Shown here piece by piece: positions 1 to 7,944 of a DNA stretch of 37,469 bases (the first letter of the stretch is position 1; each line of letters starts with the position of its first letter). The notes under the pieces are model-generated. The model saw only the letters and a list, made by a program, of their open reading frames with translations. It was not told the DNA's origin and ran no database searches. Origin of the DNA: an uncultured Opitutia bacterium (lineage in GTDB: Bacteria; Verrucomicrobiota; Verrucomicrobiia; Opitutales; Opitutaceae); assembly GCA_903900845.1 (NCBI GenBank), contig CAIUOU010000099.1:1-37469 (forward strand), written 5' to 3'. The position numbers and the translations under genes were made by a program.

Positions 1-1533
1 CGGGGTGTTCACGACGTGGTCACCGGTGAGACGAAGCGCCCCGCCGACGCGGCCCGGCACCGAAACGTTGTCCCGACCCGTGGTGGCGAAGTGGGCCGGG
101 TCGATCGCGCTCGCAAAGCGCTCCGGGCGCCCTTTCGCAGCCTCGGTCGCCGCCGGGGTCTCGGCGCCCGTCACGGGCTTCGCGGGCGCTTCGGGGGCCG
201 GGAGGCGATCGTCGAAGGAGAAATGCGCCAGCTCGTCGGGTACGGCGGGCGCTCCGGGCGGCGGCGGTGAGCTGAGCCAGGCGGCGAAGGTCGCGGCGCG
301 TTCGGATCGCGCGGCGGCGAACGCGGCTTCGGCCGAACGCACCCCGGCGAGCACTTCGGCGTGTTTCCGCCGCTGCGCGTCGTCGGGCAGGCGCAGGGTC
401 GGCGTCGGCACGGCCGGCGTGAAGAAAGAGTAGAGGCCGGCCTCGTCGATGTCGTCGAAGAAGGCGAAAAGCTGGTAGTAATCCTTCTGCGAGATGGGGT
501 CGAACTTGTGATCGTGGCAGCGGGCGCACTCCAGCGTGAGGCCCAGGAAGGCGGTCCCGAACGTGGTCGTGCGGTCATTCACGTGGTTCACGCGGTATTC
601 CTCCTCGACGGATCCGCCCTCGCTCTCCTGCGGGTGCAGGCGGTTGAACGCCGTGGCGAGGATCTGCTCCTCGGTCGCGCCAGGCAGCAGGTCGCCCGCC
701 AGCTGCCATGTCACAAAACGGTCCCAAGGCAGATTGCGGTTGAAGGCGCCGATCACCCAGTCGCGCCACGCCCAGACGTCGCGCTCGCGGTCGACCTGGA
801 AGCCGTAGCTGTCGGCGTAGCGCGCGACGTCGAGCCAGTCGACTGCCATGCGTTCGCCGTAGCGGGGCGAGGCAAGGAGCGCGTCGACCGCGTGTTCGTA
901 GGCGTCGGGCCTCGGGTCCGCGAGGAAGGCCGAGGCGGCGGCGGGATCGGGCGGCAGGCCGGTGAGGTCGAATGCCACACGGCGTAGCAGCGTGGCGCGA
1001 TCGGCTTCCGGCTGCGGGGCGAGCTGCCTTCCCGCGAGGGAACGGAAGACGAATGCATCGACCGGATTCCGCGCGGGCTCGGCGCCGGCCGCGGCAGGCA
1101 CGGGCACCGGCGCAAGCCGCTCGAACGCCCAATGCGCGCGGTATTCGGCACCCTCCTCGATCCAGCGGCGCAGTGTGTCGACCTCGCCGGCCGCGAGGCG
1201 CCCGAGTTTGGACTCCGGCGGCGGCATCACCTCATCCTCGTGAGGACTCACGATACGCTGCAGCAATTCGCTCTCCGCGGCCTTGCCCGGCACGATCGCC
1301 GCGCTCCCTTCGCGCAGCCGCAACGCGCCCTCGCGGGTGTCGAGCCGCAGCTTGCCCTTGCGCGTGCCTTCGTCCGGCCCGTGGCAATGGAAACACTTGT
1401 CGGACAGGATGGGCCGCACGTCGCGGTTGAAATCCACCGCGCCGCGAGCCGTCGCGGCGATCGCGCCGGCGAGGAGCGCCAGCAGGGGCAGGGCGGGGTG
1501 ACGCGAAAGCGGGCGCATGAACCGCCGGAACAT
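1..1533 (-). CDS. PSD1-family cytochrome c-domain protein (DUF1549, LamG-like), 3' end outside window
   Basis: About 511 N-terminal residues are visible and the frame runs open off the left edge. The start at 1533 gives MFRRFM followed by a hydrophobic signal peptide; ATG 1518 is an in-frame alternative. Residues 47-51 (CFHCH, in a DKCFHCHGPDE context) are the planctomycete-type cytochrome c heme site. A DUF1549 region follows, with the signature ARYADSYGFQ...DRERDVWAWRDWVI, and a second CxxCH at 336-340 (CARCHDHKFDPI). The last visible residues (VPGRVGGALRLTGDHVV) resemble the start of a LamG/concanavalin-like insertion, a known arrangement in this family. The DUF1553 part should lie beyond position 1. 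Such exported multi-domain proteins are abundant in Planctomycetes and Verrucomicrobia; their role is not established but is usually inferred to be redox-linked polysaccharide metabolism. It lies 42 bp downstream of the receptor at 1576-4551 on the same strand, so co-transcription is likely. The family call is firm and the function is unknown. Confidence 0.9.
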   Translation of the reverse strand, partial: MFRRFMRPLSRHPALPLLALLAGAIAATARGAVDFNRDVRPILSDKCFHCHGPDEGTRKGKLRLDTREGALRLREGSAAIVPGKAAESELLQRIVSPHEDEVMPPPESKLGRLAAGEVDTLRRWIEEGAEYRAHWAFERLAPVPVPAAAGAEPARNPVDAFVFRSLAGRQLAPQPEADRATLLRRVAFDLTGLPPDPAAASAFLADPRPDAYEHAVDALLASPRYGERMAVDWLDVARYADSYGFQVDRERDVWAWRDWVIGAFNRNLPWDRFVTWQLAGDLLPGATEEQILATAFNRLHPQESEGGSVEEEYRVNHVNDRTTTFGTAFLGLTLECARCHDHKFDPISQKDYYQLFAFFDDIDEAGLYSFFTPAVPTPTLRLPDDAQRRKHAEVLAGVRSAEAAFAAARSERAATFAAWLSSPPPPGAPAVPDELAHFSFDDRLPAPEAPAKPVTGAETPAATEAAKGRPERFASAIDPAHFATTGRDNVSVPGRVGGALRLTGDHVVNTP

Positions 1534-1575
1534 GGATCCGCCCTGCCGTGAAATCAACCCCGCGCCCCCGCGCGC

Positions 1576-4551
1576 TCAGAATCGGCCGCGCACGCCGATC
1601 GTCCAGACGGCGCCGAAATTATTCCGGTAGACGATGGTGCCCGGGACATCGGCGTAGGCCTCGAGCGGCTGGTTGAGGATGTTGCGCCCGCTCAGCGTGA
1701 GCTCGTAGGTGCGGTTGAGTCGCCAGCCGCCGCTGAAGTCGAACATCAGGCGTTCGCGCTCCCACTGGCTGCGGGACGCGGTGATCGAGGTCGCGCGGGC
1801 GGCGGTCCAGGTGAAGCGCAGCTGGGAATTGAAGCGGTGGTTGCTGAAGCGCAGGCCGCCGTTGGCGGACTTCGAGACGAGGTCGACGATCTGCAGATCG
1901 GGAATGGTGCGGGAGACGGAACCGAACACGCTGAAGCCGCGCAGGAAACCGGGCAGGAAGACCAACTGCTGGCTGTACTCGACGTCGACGCCGCGGATCC
2001 GGCGGGTGCCGTCGGCGTTGGCGTTCCGGAAGAAGTTGTAGCCGGTGTACTCGGGATCGTCGGCGTAGCCGGCCTCGGCGGCGGTGACCGGTGCGCTGAG
2101 CGTGCCCATGTTGCGCACGTTGAGCTGGTAGGCGGAGACGGCGACCGTGCCGGCGGGCTCGAGGGCGTATTGCGCGCCGAGGAAGAACTTGTCGGAGGTC
2201 TCCGGCTTGAGGTCCGGGTTGGGCAGCGTGACGCGCTGGGTGGTCTCGTTCACGGCGATCACGCCGGCGATCGCGTTGTAGTTGGGGCGGCCGATGGACT
2301 GGCTGGCGGCCGCTTGCAGGGCGAGCTCGCGCGTCGCCTGGTATTTGACGCCGCCGCTGAGGAACGTGTGGGCGTAGCCGCCGTAGGACGAGGGGCGCAC
2401 GCCGTTGCGATACTGGTGGATGACGAACGGGATCGTGCCGGGCGTGTAGCCGGCGGCGCGCACCACGGCGGCGGGGAGAATGTCGAACGTGCGCCCGATC
2501 GTGCGGGTGCGCTCGTGCCGGGCGCCCAGGTTGAAGCGCAGCGCGCTCCAGCGCGCGTTGGCCTCCGCGTAGGCGGCGTCGACCTGTTCCTGCACCGAGC
2601 GTGGGTTGATGAACACATTGGTGAAGTTGCCTACGGTGTCGGGCGTGAATTGTTCCGGATTAGAGCGGAACAGCGCCTGCATGGCGTTGGTGTCGGGAAA
2701 CCGCAGGCCGAGGCTGGCCGCGTTCCCGCCCTGCTTGGGGTCCCAGCGGTGGTTGGCCTCGGCGAGGTACACCGTCGTCGGATCGAGCTGGGAGCCGCGG
2801 GGGCCGACGAACGTCCAACGCTGGGTGCCGCCGTCGGTGTTGCCGAACGTGGTGAGACGGCTCTTCAGCCCGGCGAGCAGCTGCACGGGTAGGCCGGGGT
2901 TAACCGTGGTGCGGGCGTCGAGGTGCCCGGTGAAGACCTGGCTGCGGCCGTCGCGCGCGGTGCTGGCGATGTTGTTGGGGTTGGCGTCGTCGCGGCCGAA
3001 GCTGGCGGGGTCGTTCCATGGCCGGCCCGCGAGCTGGCTCATGGTCCATGCGGTGTGGTTGGTGTCGCTCCGCTCGGCCATCCAGCCGAGGCGGGTGAGG
3101 CGCATGCCCACGTTTTGGAAGAAGCCGTCGCGCAGATCCTCGTAGTGGGTGACGCTGCGGGAATAGCCGCCGCCGAGCGTGAGCCCGAGGTCCCCGCGCT
3201 GGTGCTCGAGCTTGGCGACGTAGTTGACGGTGTCGTTGAGCTTCTTGCGGTGGTTGGCGGAGGTCTCGAGCCGGGTGTTGGCGTTGGCCGCGGGGCGCGC
3301 GATCACGCGGGTGAGGGTGGAGGCCGGGTCGATCTGCGCGATATTGGCGGTGAAGATGAACTGCCGCGCGTAGAACTCGTCGCCGAGGTGGGAGCCGCTC
3401 GTGCGCAGGGAGAGCACGAGGCCGGGCCGGAGTTTCAGGTCGAGGTTCGCGCCGAACGACTGGCGGTCGATGATCTTCGGGGCGTCCTTGAACGTGATGC
3501 CCGTGATGACCGGGCCGCGCGCAGGGTTGGAGAAGTCGTACGCGTTGGTCACCTGCTGCTGCTCGCCGTAGATGGTCGAGCTGCCGAGGTTGAGCTGGAG
3601 CCCGAGGCGCCCGTCGAGGAACACGTCGCCGTAGCTGAGATTGCCGCCGGGGCGCACGACCCGCTGCCGGCGGTCGGTCGGGCTCGCCACGCGGCCGAGC
3701 GTCATCTGGTAAGTGTTGGCCGACGCGGTGAACTGCACGGTGAGGTCGCGCCCCTTGCGGTCGAAGGCGCTGCGGCTGCGGAGGTTGATGGCGCCCGCCG
3801 GCGAGTCGGCGTCCATGCGCGCGGTGAGGGTCTTGTTCACCTCGATGGTCTCCACGTTGTTGATGGAGGCCTGCTCGAACTCGAACTGGCGCGAGTCGGC
3901 ACCGAAGCCCGCCGAGGCCGCGCTGGCCATCCGCATGCCGTCGACGCTCACGCCCGCGTACTTCGGGTCGAGCCCGCCGATGCGCACCGAGCGCGCGTCG
4001 GACTGGCTGTAGTCGATCGCGACGCCCGGCACGTACTTGATGAACTCGCCGATGTTGCCGCCGGTGATGTCGCCGAAGTTGTCCGACGCGATGACGTTCT
4101 TGAAGTTGAGCGCGGCGCGCTGCTCCATGATCGCCTTCGCGTTGCCCTCGCGCTCCGAGGACACGACGAACTGGTCGAGACGGACGACGGGGGCGGGCCC
4201 CGCCGGTTTCGCGCCCGGGCGCACGCCGGCGACCGTCAGCTCGAAATCCCGCCGCGCCACGCCACCGGGCGGAATCTCCAGGGTGGCGGTCGCGGTGTCG
4301 TAACCGGTGTAGGTGACGGTGATGGTCGCGGGGCCCGCGGGCACGCCGGGAATCCGGAAGGTGCCGTCCTCGCCCGAGTACACCGCGAGGTTGCCGCCGG
4401 CGACGGTGATCTCGGCGTTGCGGACGTATTCACCTGTCGCCGGGCTCAGGATACGTCCGGTGACCGAGCCCGGGGCGGGTTGGGCGGCGAGCGGGAGCGC
4501 AAGCAAAGAGGCGACGCAGACGGCAAGGAGCAGGGGCACGGGGTTTTTCAC
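1576..4551 (-). CDS. TonB-dependent outer-membrane receptor with carboxypeptidase-regulatory-like domain
   Basis: The protein has 991 residues. A signal peptide (MKNPVPLLLAVCVASLLALPLAAQ) is followed by a CarboxypepD_reg-like beta-sandwich at about residues 28-112 (GSVTGRILSPATGEYVRNAEITV). A TonB-box-like stretch (VVRLDQFVVSSERE) comes next, then a plug domain (NFGDITGGNIGEFIKYVPGV, VSVDGMRM, NNVETIEVNKTLTARMDADSPAGAINLRSRSAF). The rest is a beta-barrel ending in the classical terminal Phe (TIGVRGRF). It imports a large substrate across the outer membrane using TonB/ExbBD energy; the substrate cannot be read from the sequence. It belongs to the same broad family as the two plus-strand receptors that follow but is clearly divergent from them (its plug keeps an NFGDITGGN signature). 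It is divergently arranged with the receptor at 4757, sharing a 205-bp intergenic region, and probably co-transcribed with the cytochrome protein downstream. Confidence 0.93.
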   Translation of the reverse strand: MKNPVPLLLAVCVASLLALPLAAQPAPGSVTGRILSPATGEYVRNAEITVAGGNLAVYSGEDGTFRIPGVPAGPATITVTYTGYDTATATLEIPPGGVARRDFELTVAGVRPGAKPAGPAPVVRLDQFVVSSEREGNAKAIMEQRAALNFKNVIASDNFGDITGGNIGEFIKYVPGVAIDYSQSDARSVRIGGLDPKYAGVSVDGMRMASAASAGFGADSRQFEFEQASINNVETIEVNKTLTARMDADSPAGAINLRSRSAFDRKGRDLTVQFTASANTYQMTLGRVASPTDRRQRVVRPGGNLSYGDVFLDGRLGLQLNLGSSTIYGEQQQVTNAYDFSNPARGPVITGITFKDAPKIIDRQSFGANLDLKLRPGLVLSLRTSGSHLGDEFYARQFIFTANIAQIDPASTLTRVIARPAANANTRLETSANHRKKLNDTVNYVAKLEHQRGDLGLTLGGGYSRSVTHYEDLRDGFFQNVGMRLTRLGWMAERSDTNHTAWTMSQLAGRPWNDPASFGRDDANPNNIASTARDGRSQVFTGHLDARTTVNPGLPVQLLAGLKSRLTTFGNTDGGTQRWTFVGPRGSQLDPTTVYLAEANHRWDPKQGGNAASLGLRFPDTNAMQALFRSNPEQFTPDTVGNFTNVFINPRSVQEQVDAAYAEANARWSALRFNLGARHERTRTIGRTFDILPAAVVRAAGYTPGTIPFVIHQYRNGVRPSSYGGYAHTFLSGGVKYQATRELALQAAASQSIGRPNYNAIAGVIAVNETTQRVTLPNPDLKPETSDKFFLGAQYALEPAGTVAVSAYQLNVRNMGTLSAPVTAAEAGYADDPEYTGYNFFRNANADGTRRIRGVDVEYSQQLVFLPGFLRGFSVFGSVSRTIPDLQIVDLVSKSANGGLRFSNHRFNSQLRFTWTAARATSITASRSQWERERLMFDFSGGWRLNRTYELTLSGRNILNQPLEAYADVPGTIVYRNNFGAVWTIGVRGRF

Positions 4552-4756
4552 AAGGGCGGGGTGCTCTGGGGTGGCGAGGCGCGTGACGGCTCCGTGCTGC
4601 GGGTGGGCTTCGCGGTGGTCAAGCGCTTGGGATGACGCCGACTTCGCTCTTGCCTCCCGGGCGCTTGGTCCCTCGAAAAAGAGTGCCAGCTGCCTGTGGC
4701 GTTTCGGACCGGAAGTCCCTGGCGCCGCCCACCCCCACCATCAACCCCCTGACTGC

Positions 4757-7700
4757 ATGCAAACGCCTTCCCGCGTCTCTGACCGCACCCGTAGGGTGCG
4801 CCGCCTACTGTCGCTTCTGGTCGCCTTGGCCCTGCCGCTCGCCCTCGGCGCCGCCGACTCCGGCGGCACCATCACCGGCACGGTGAGCAACAACGCCACC
4901 GGCAACAATCTGGAGGGCGCCCGCGTCGAGATCCCGCGGCTCGGCCTCTCGGTCCTGACAAACAATTCAGGCCAGTATGTCTTCATCGGCGTGCCCGCAG
5001 GCGACCATGAGCTGGTCGCCACCTACATCGGCCTGGATCTGGCCAAGGCGACGGTCTCGGTCGCCGCGGGCGCGCGGCTGGTGCGCAACTTCGACATGAC
5101 GTCCGGCATCTACAAGCTCGAAGCCTTCAAGGTCACCGGCGAGCGCGAGGGCAACGCGGCGATGATCACCGAGAAACGCAACGCCGACAACGTGAAGGAC
5201 GTCATCGCCATGGATTCCTTCGGCTACCTGCCGAACATGAGCGCCGGCGAAGTCGTGATGCGTCTGCCCGGTGTCGCCGGCAGCCCCACGGTCGAGGGTC
5301 TGAACTACCAGTTCAACGTGCGCGGCATGCCGCCCGGCCTGAACAACGTGACGGTGGATGGAATGACGATGAGCACCACCGGCGCCGGCAGCCGCGCGTT
5401 CGAGTTGCAGGGTGTCACGGGCGCGATGTTCGAGGGTTTGGAGCTCGTGAAGGGCCACACGCCCGACAAGGGTGCCGACTCGCTGGGCGGCACCATCAAT
5501 TTCAAGTCGCGCTCGACCTTCAGCATGAAGGAGGACCACCGCACGACCTACAATTTCAGCACGCGCTGGGCGCCGCCGTTCTTCGAGCAGACGCCGATCC
5601 GTTCACAACACCGCGCGCATCCGATCCTCAATCTGACGCACCAGCAGGTGTTCAGTGTGTTCGGCGACCAGCGTAATCTCGGCGTCTCGCTCAATCTCTT
5701 CTACAGCGAGAACGCCGTCGGCGGGTTCTACACCCTGTACGATTACGTCAATGTCCCGGAGGGACCGGCCCCGATGCGGCAGTACGAGGTTTACGACAAC
5801 ACCAACAACCGGAAGCAGATGAGCGTGAACTTCAAGGCGGACTACCGTTGGTCGCAGGAAACGAAGTTTTCCCTCACACTGCTGGAGAACGATAATTTCG
5901 AACGGCACCGCCGGCGTCCCCTCATGCGCGCTTTCGCCGGCGCCCAGGGGACCCAGCCGAGCGCCTCGACCGCCTATCTGCCGGGAACCTTCACGGACAC
6001 CGTCACGGCGATTCGCCCGGTGCCCAACAACTCGATGATCGAGGTGATCAGCGACGGTCCGTTGAACTACAACTTGCGCATGCGCCGCGTCGACTTCATG
6101 GGCGAGCACAACTACCGGAACTGGAACATCGAATACGGCGCGAGCGCCACCGAGTCCCACCTGAACAACGGGCAGGGCCGCGGCGGTGTCATGGCGATGC
6201 GGTTTTTTGACCCCGCGTTGCAGACCCCCGGTGCGCCGGTCGTGTTCGGCAATGCCGGCTGGGTCATCGATCGAACGGCCTCCGCCACGTATCCCAGTTT
6301 CCGCCGCAACGGCGGGGCGGACTTCACGAATCCCAACAACTATCTTCCGCGCGCCACGGACGGCCTGACCCAGCAGCGGAATGAGAGCGACCAGTTTGGG
6401 TACCAAACCCGTTTCGACATTCGCTACAAGACCCCCTTGGCGGCACCGACCTTCCTCAAGGTCGGAGGTGCCTGGCGGGAGACCACCCGTGACGAGTGGG
6501 GCAAGGACCGCCACCGTTGGCAATTCGCCGGCTCGCTGCGCTACGACCCGAGCCTTCGCCTCGCTCACGATCCGAACTACCGCAGCCACATCGGGGAGAA
6601 GACAGGCCTCGGGATTCCCATGTGGCAGTCCTCGATGCACACCGTGGATGGCTGGCCCAAGGATCCGGCGCTTTGGGTCGAGGATCATTATTTCCGGGAG
6701 CAATCCAAGTTCACCGCCACCAGCCAGGTCATCGAGGAGGTCACGGCCTACTACGCGATGGTGAACGGGCGGCTCGGTCGGGAGGGCTGGCTCGGTCGCA
6801 CCGGCTATCTCGGTGGCGTGCGCTGGGAGGACACCCGGACGAAGGGCAACGGTTGGGTGCGCGCCCGCACCCTGAGCACGACGGCGCAGCAGCTGGCGGA
6901 TCCGGTCGGCTCGGCGCAGCGCGACTACGCCAACACCCGCCGGATCATCGAGGGCGCCTACAGCGACCTCTACCCGAGCATCCATGCCTTTCACGATATC
7001 ACCCCGAATTTGAAGGGCCGCGTAAGCTGGTCCACCAGCTTCGGCCGTCCCGATATCTCCAACATGCGGCCGGGCGAAACGGTCGACGAGGTCAACCGCC
7101 GACTCACGGTCAACAACCCCGGCTTGAAGCCCCAGACTTCGAAGAACTGGGACGCTACGCTCGAGTACTACTTCGAGCCCGTCGGCAGCCTCACGCTCGG
7201 TTGGTTCCACAAGTCGATCGAGGACTACATCGTCACCGGGCAGGATGTGGGTCTGATCCCGGGCGGCCGGGACAACGGCTATGACGGTGAATACGAGGGT
7301 TTCATGGAGCGCACGTCGCTCAACTCCGGCACGGCGATCGCCCAGGGCTGGGAGTTCGCCTACCAGCAGCAGTTGACGTTCCTGCCGGGTCTCCTCCGGG
7401 GCCTGGCTGCTTCCTTCAACTACTCCTGGATCGAGACGCACGGACTGCGCGGCGGCACCCGCTACCTGACGCGTCGTGAAGTCGCCGGCTTCATCCCGCA
7501 TTCCGCCAACGCGTCCCTGCGTTGGAGCCATCGCGGCTTCAGTGTGCGCGCCCTCTACAATTTCACCGGGGAGTACATCACCTCCTTGAGCGCCATCACG
7601 ACTCCCGGGCTGAATCTGTACCGCTACTCGATGAAGACCCTGAACGTCGGCGTTAGCTACCAGTACAAGCCGACCCTCGGTTTCTCGGTCGATATCGCCA

Positions 7701-7807
7701 ACCTGTTCAACGAACCGCAGGAGTTTTACATGGGTAACAAGAACCGGTTCCGCCAGGGCATCACCAACTTCGTCACCGTCGCCGTCGGCATGAACGGCCG
7801 CTTCTGA
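4757..7807 (+). CDS. TonB-dependent receptor, first of a tandem paralogous pair
   Basis: The open frame extends further upstream, but the ATG at 4757 is chosen because it gives a canonical signal peptide (MQTPSRVSDRTRRVRRLLSLLVALALPLALGAAD). The protein has 1016 residues. A CarboxypepD_reg-like domain (GTITGTVSNNATGNNLEGARVEI) runs to about residue 115. It is followed by a TonB-box-like YKLEAFKVTGEREGNAA, then the plug (NADNVKDVIAMDSFGYLPNMSAGEVVMRLPGVAG; LELVKGHTPDKGADSLGGTINFKSRS), then a long beta-barrel ending GMNGRF. It is closely similar along its whole length to the next gene (shared NADNVK, VKGHTPDKGADSLGGTIN, LGVS.NLFYSENAVGG, RLSWSTSFGRP, YYFEPVG), so the two arose by tandem duplication. 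A strong terminator at 7833-7859 ends its transcript. The substrate is unknown. Confidence 0.93.
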   Translation: MQTPSRVSDRTRRVRRLLSLLVALALPLALGAADSGGTITGTVSNNATGNNLEGARVEIPRLGLSVLTNNSGQYVFIGVPAGDHELVATYIGLDLAKATVSVAAGARLVRNFDMTSGIYKLEAFKVTGEREGNAAMITEKRNADNVKDVIAMDSFGYLPNMSAGEVVMRLPGVAGSPTVEGLNYQFNVRGMPPGLNNVTVDGMTMSTTGAGSRAFELQGVTGAMFEGLELVKGHTPDKGADSLGGTINFKSRSTFSMKEDHRTTYNFSTRWAPPFFEQTPIRSQHRAHPILNLTHQQVFSVFGDQRNLGVSLNLFYSENAVGGFYTLYDYVNVPEGPAPMRQYEVYDNTNNRKQMSVNFKADYRWSQETKFSLTLLENDNFERHRRRPLMRAFAGAQGTQPSASTAYLPGTFTDTVTAIRPVPNNSMIEVISDGPLNYNLRMRRVDFMGEHNYRNWNIEYGASATESHLNNGQGRGGVMAMRFFDPALQTPGAPVVFGNAGWVIDRTASATYPSFRRNGGADFTNPNNYLPRATDGLTQQRNESDQFGYQTRFDIRYKTPLAAPTFLKVGGAWRETTRDEWGKDRHRWQFAGSLRYDPSLRLAHDPNYRSHIGEKTGLGIPMWQSSMHTVDGWPKDPALWVEDHYFREQSKFTATSQVIEEVTAYYAMVNGRLGREGWLGRTGYLGGVRWEDTRTKGNGWVRARTLSTTAQQLADPVGSAQRDYANTRRIIEGAYSDLYPSIHAFHDITPNLKGRVSWSTSFGRPDISNMRPGETVDEVNRRLTVNNPGLKPQTSKNWDATLEYYFEPVGSLTLGWFHKSIEDYIVTGQDVGLIPGGRDNGYDGEYEGFMERTSLNSGTAIAQGWEFAYQQQLTFLPGLLRGLAASFNYSWIETHGLRGGTRYLTRREVAGFIPHSANASLRWSHRGFSVRALYNFTGEYITSLSAITTPGLNLYRYSMKTLNVGVSYQYKPTLGFSVDIANLFNEPQEFYMGNKNRFRQGITNFVTVAVGMNGRF

Positions 7808-7832
7808 CGCGCCGCCTACGTCGGTCACTTCG

Positions 7833-7859
7833 GGCCCGGCCTCACCGCCGGGCCTTTTT
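7833..7859 (+). terminator. Rho-independent terminator after the first tandem receptor
   Basis: A perfect 8-bp stem GGCCCGGC (7833-7840) pairs with GCCGGGCC (7847-7854) around a 6-nt loop CTCACC, followed directly by five T residues (7855-7859). It lies 25 nt after the stop codon at 7807. This suggests that the two tandem receptors are separate transcription units. Confidence 0.88.
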
Positions 7860-7944
7860 CGTCTCCGGGTGTTTCGCGCTCGCGAACGCGCGCGGGATTT
7901 TTTGAGTTGGGACGGCGCGGGGATTTTTCCCGCCGCTCAACCCC

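Noticed and set aside
2923-4635. Plus-strand open frame of about 570 codons antisense to the first receptor
   Set aside because: Its translation is Val/Glu/Asp/Arg/Gly-rich low-complexity sequence typical of the mirror frame of a GC-rich gene, with no domain. The minus-strand receptor explains the region.
5603-7828. Minus-strand open frame of about 741 codons antisense to the second receptor
   Set aside because: It is the same mirror-frame effect; the plus strand encodes a full TonB receptor with signal peptide and terminal Phe.
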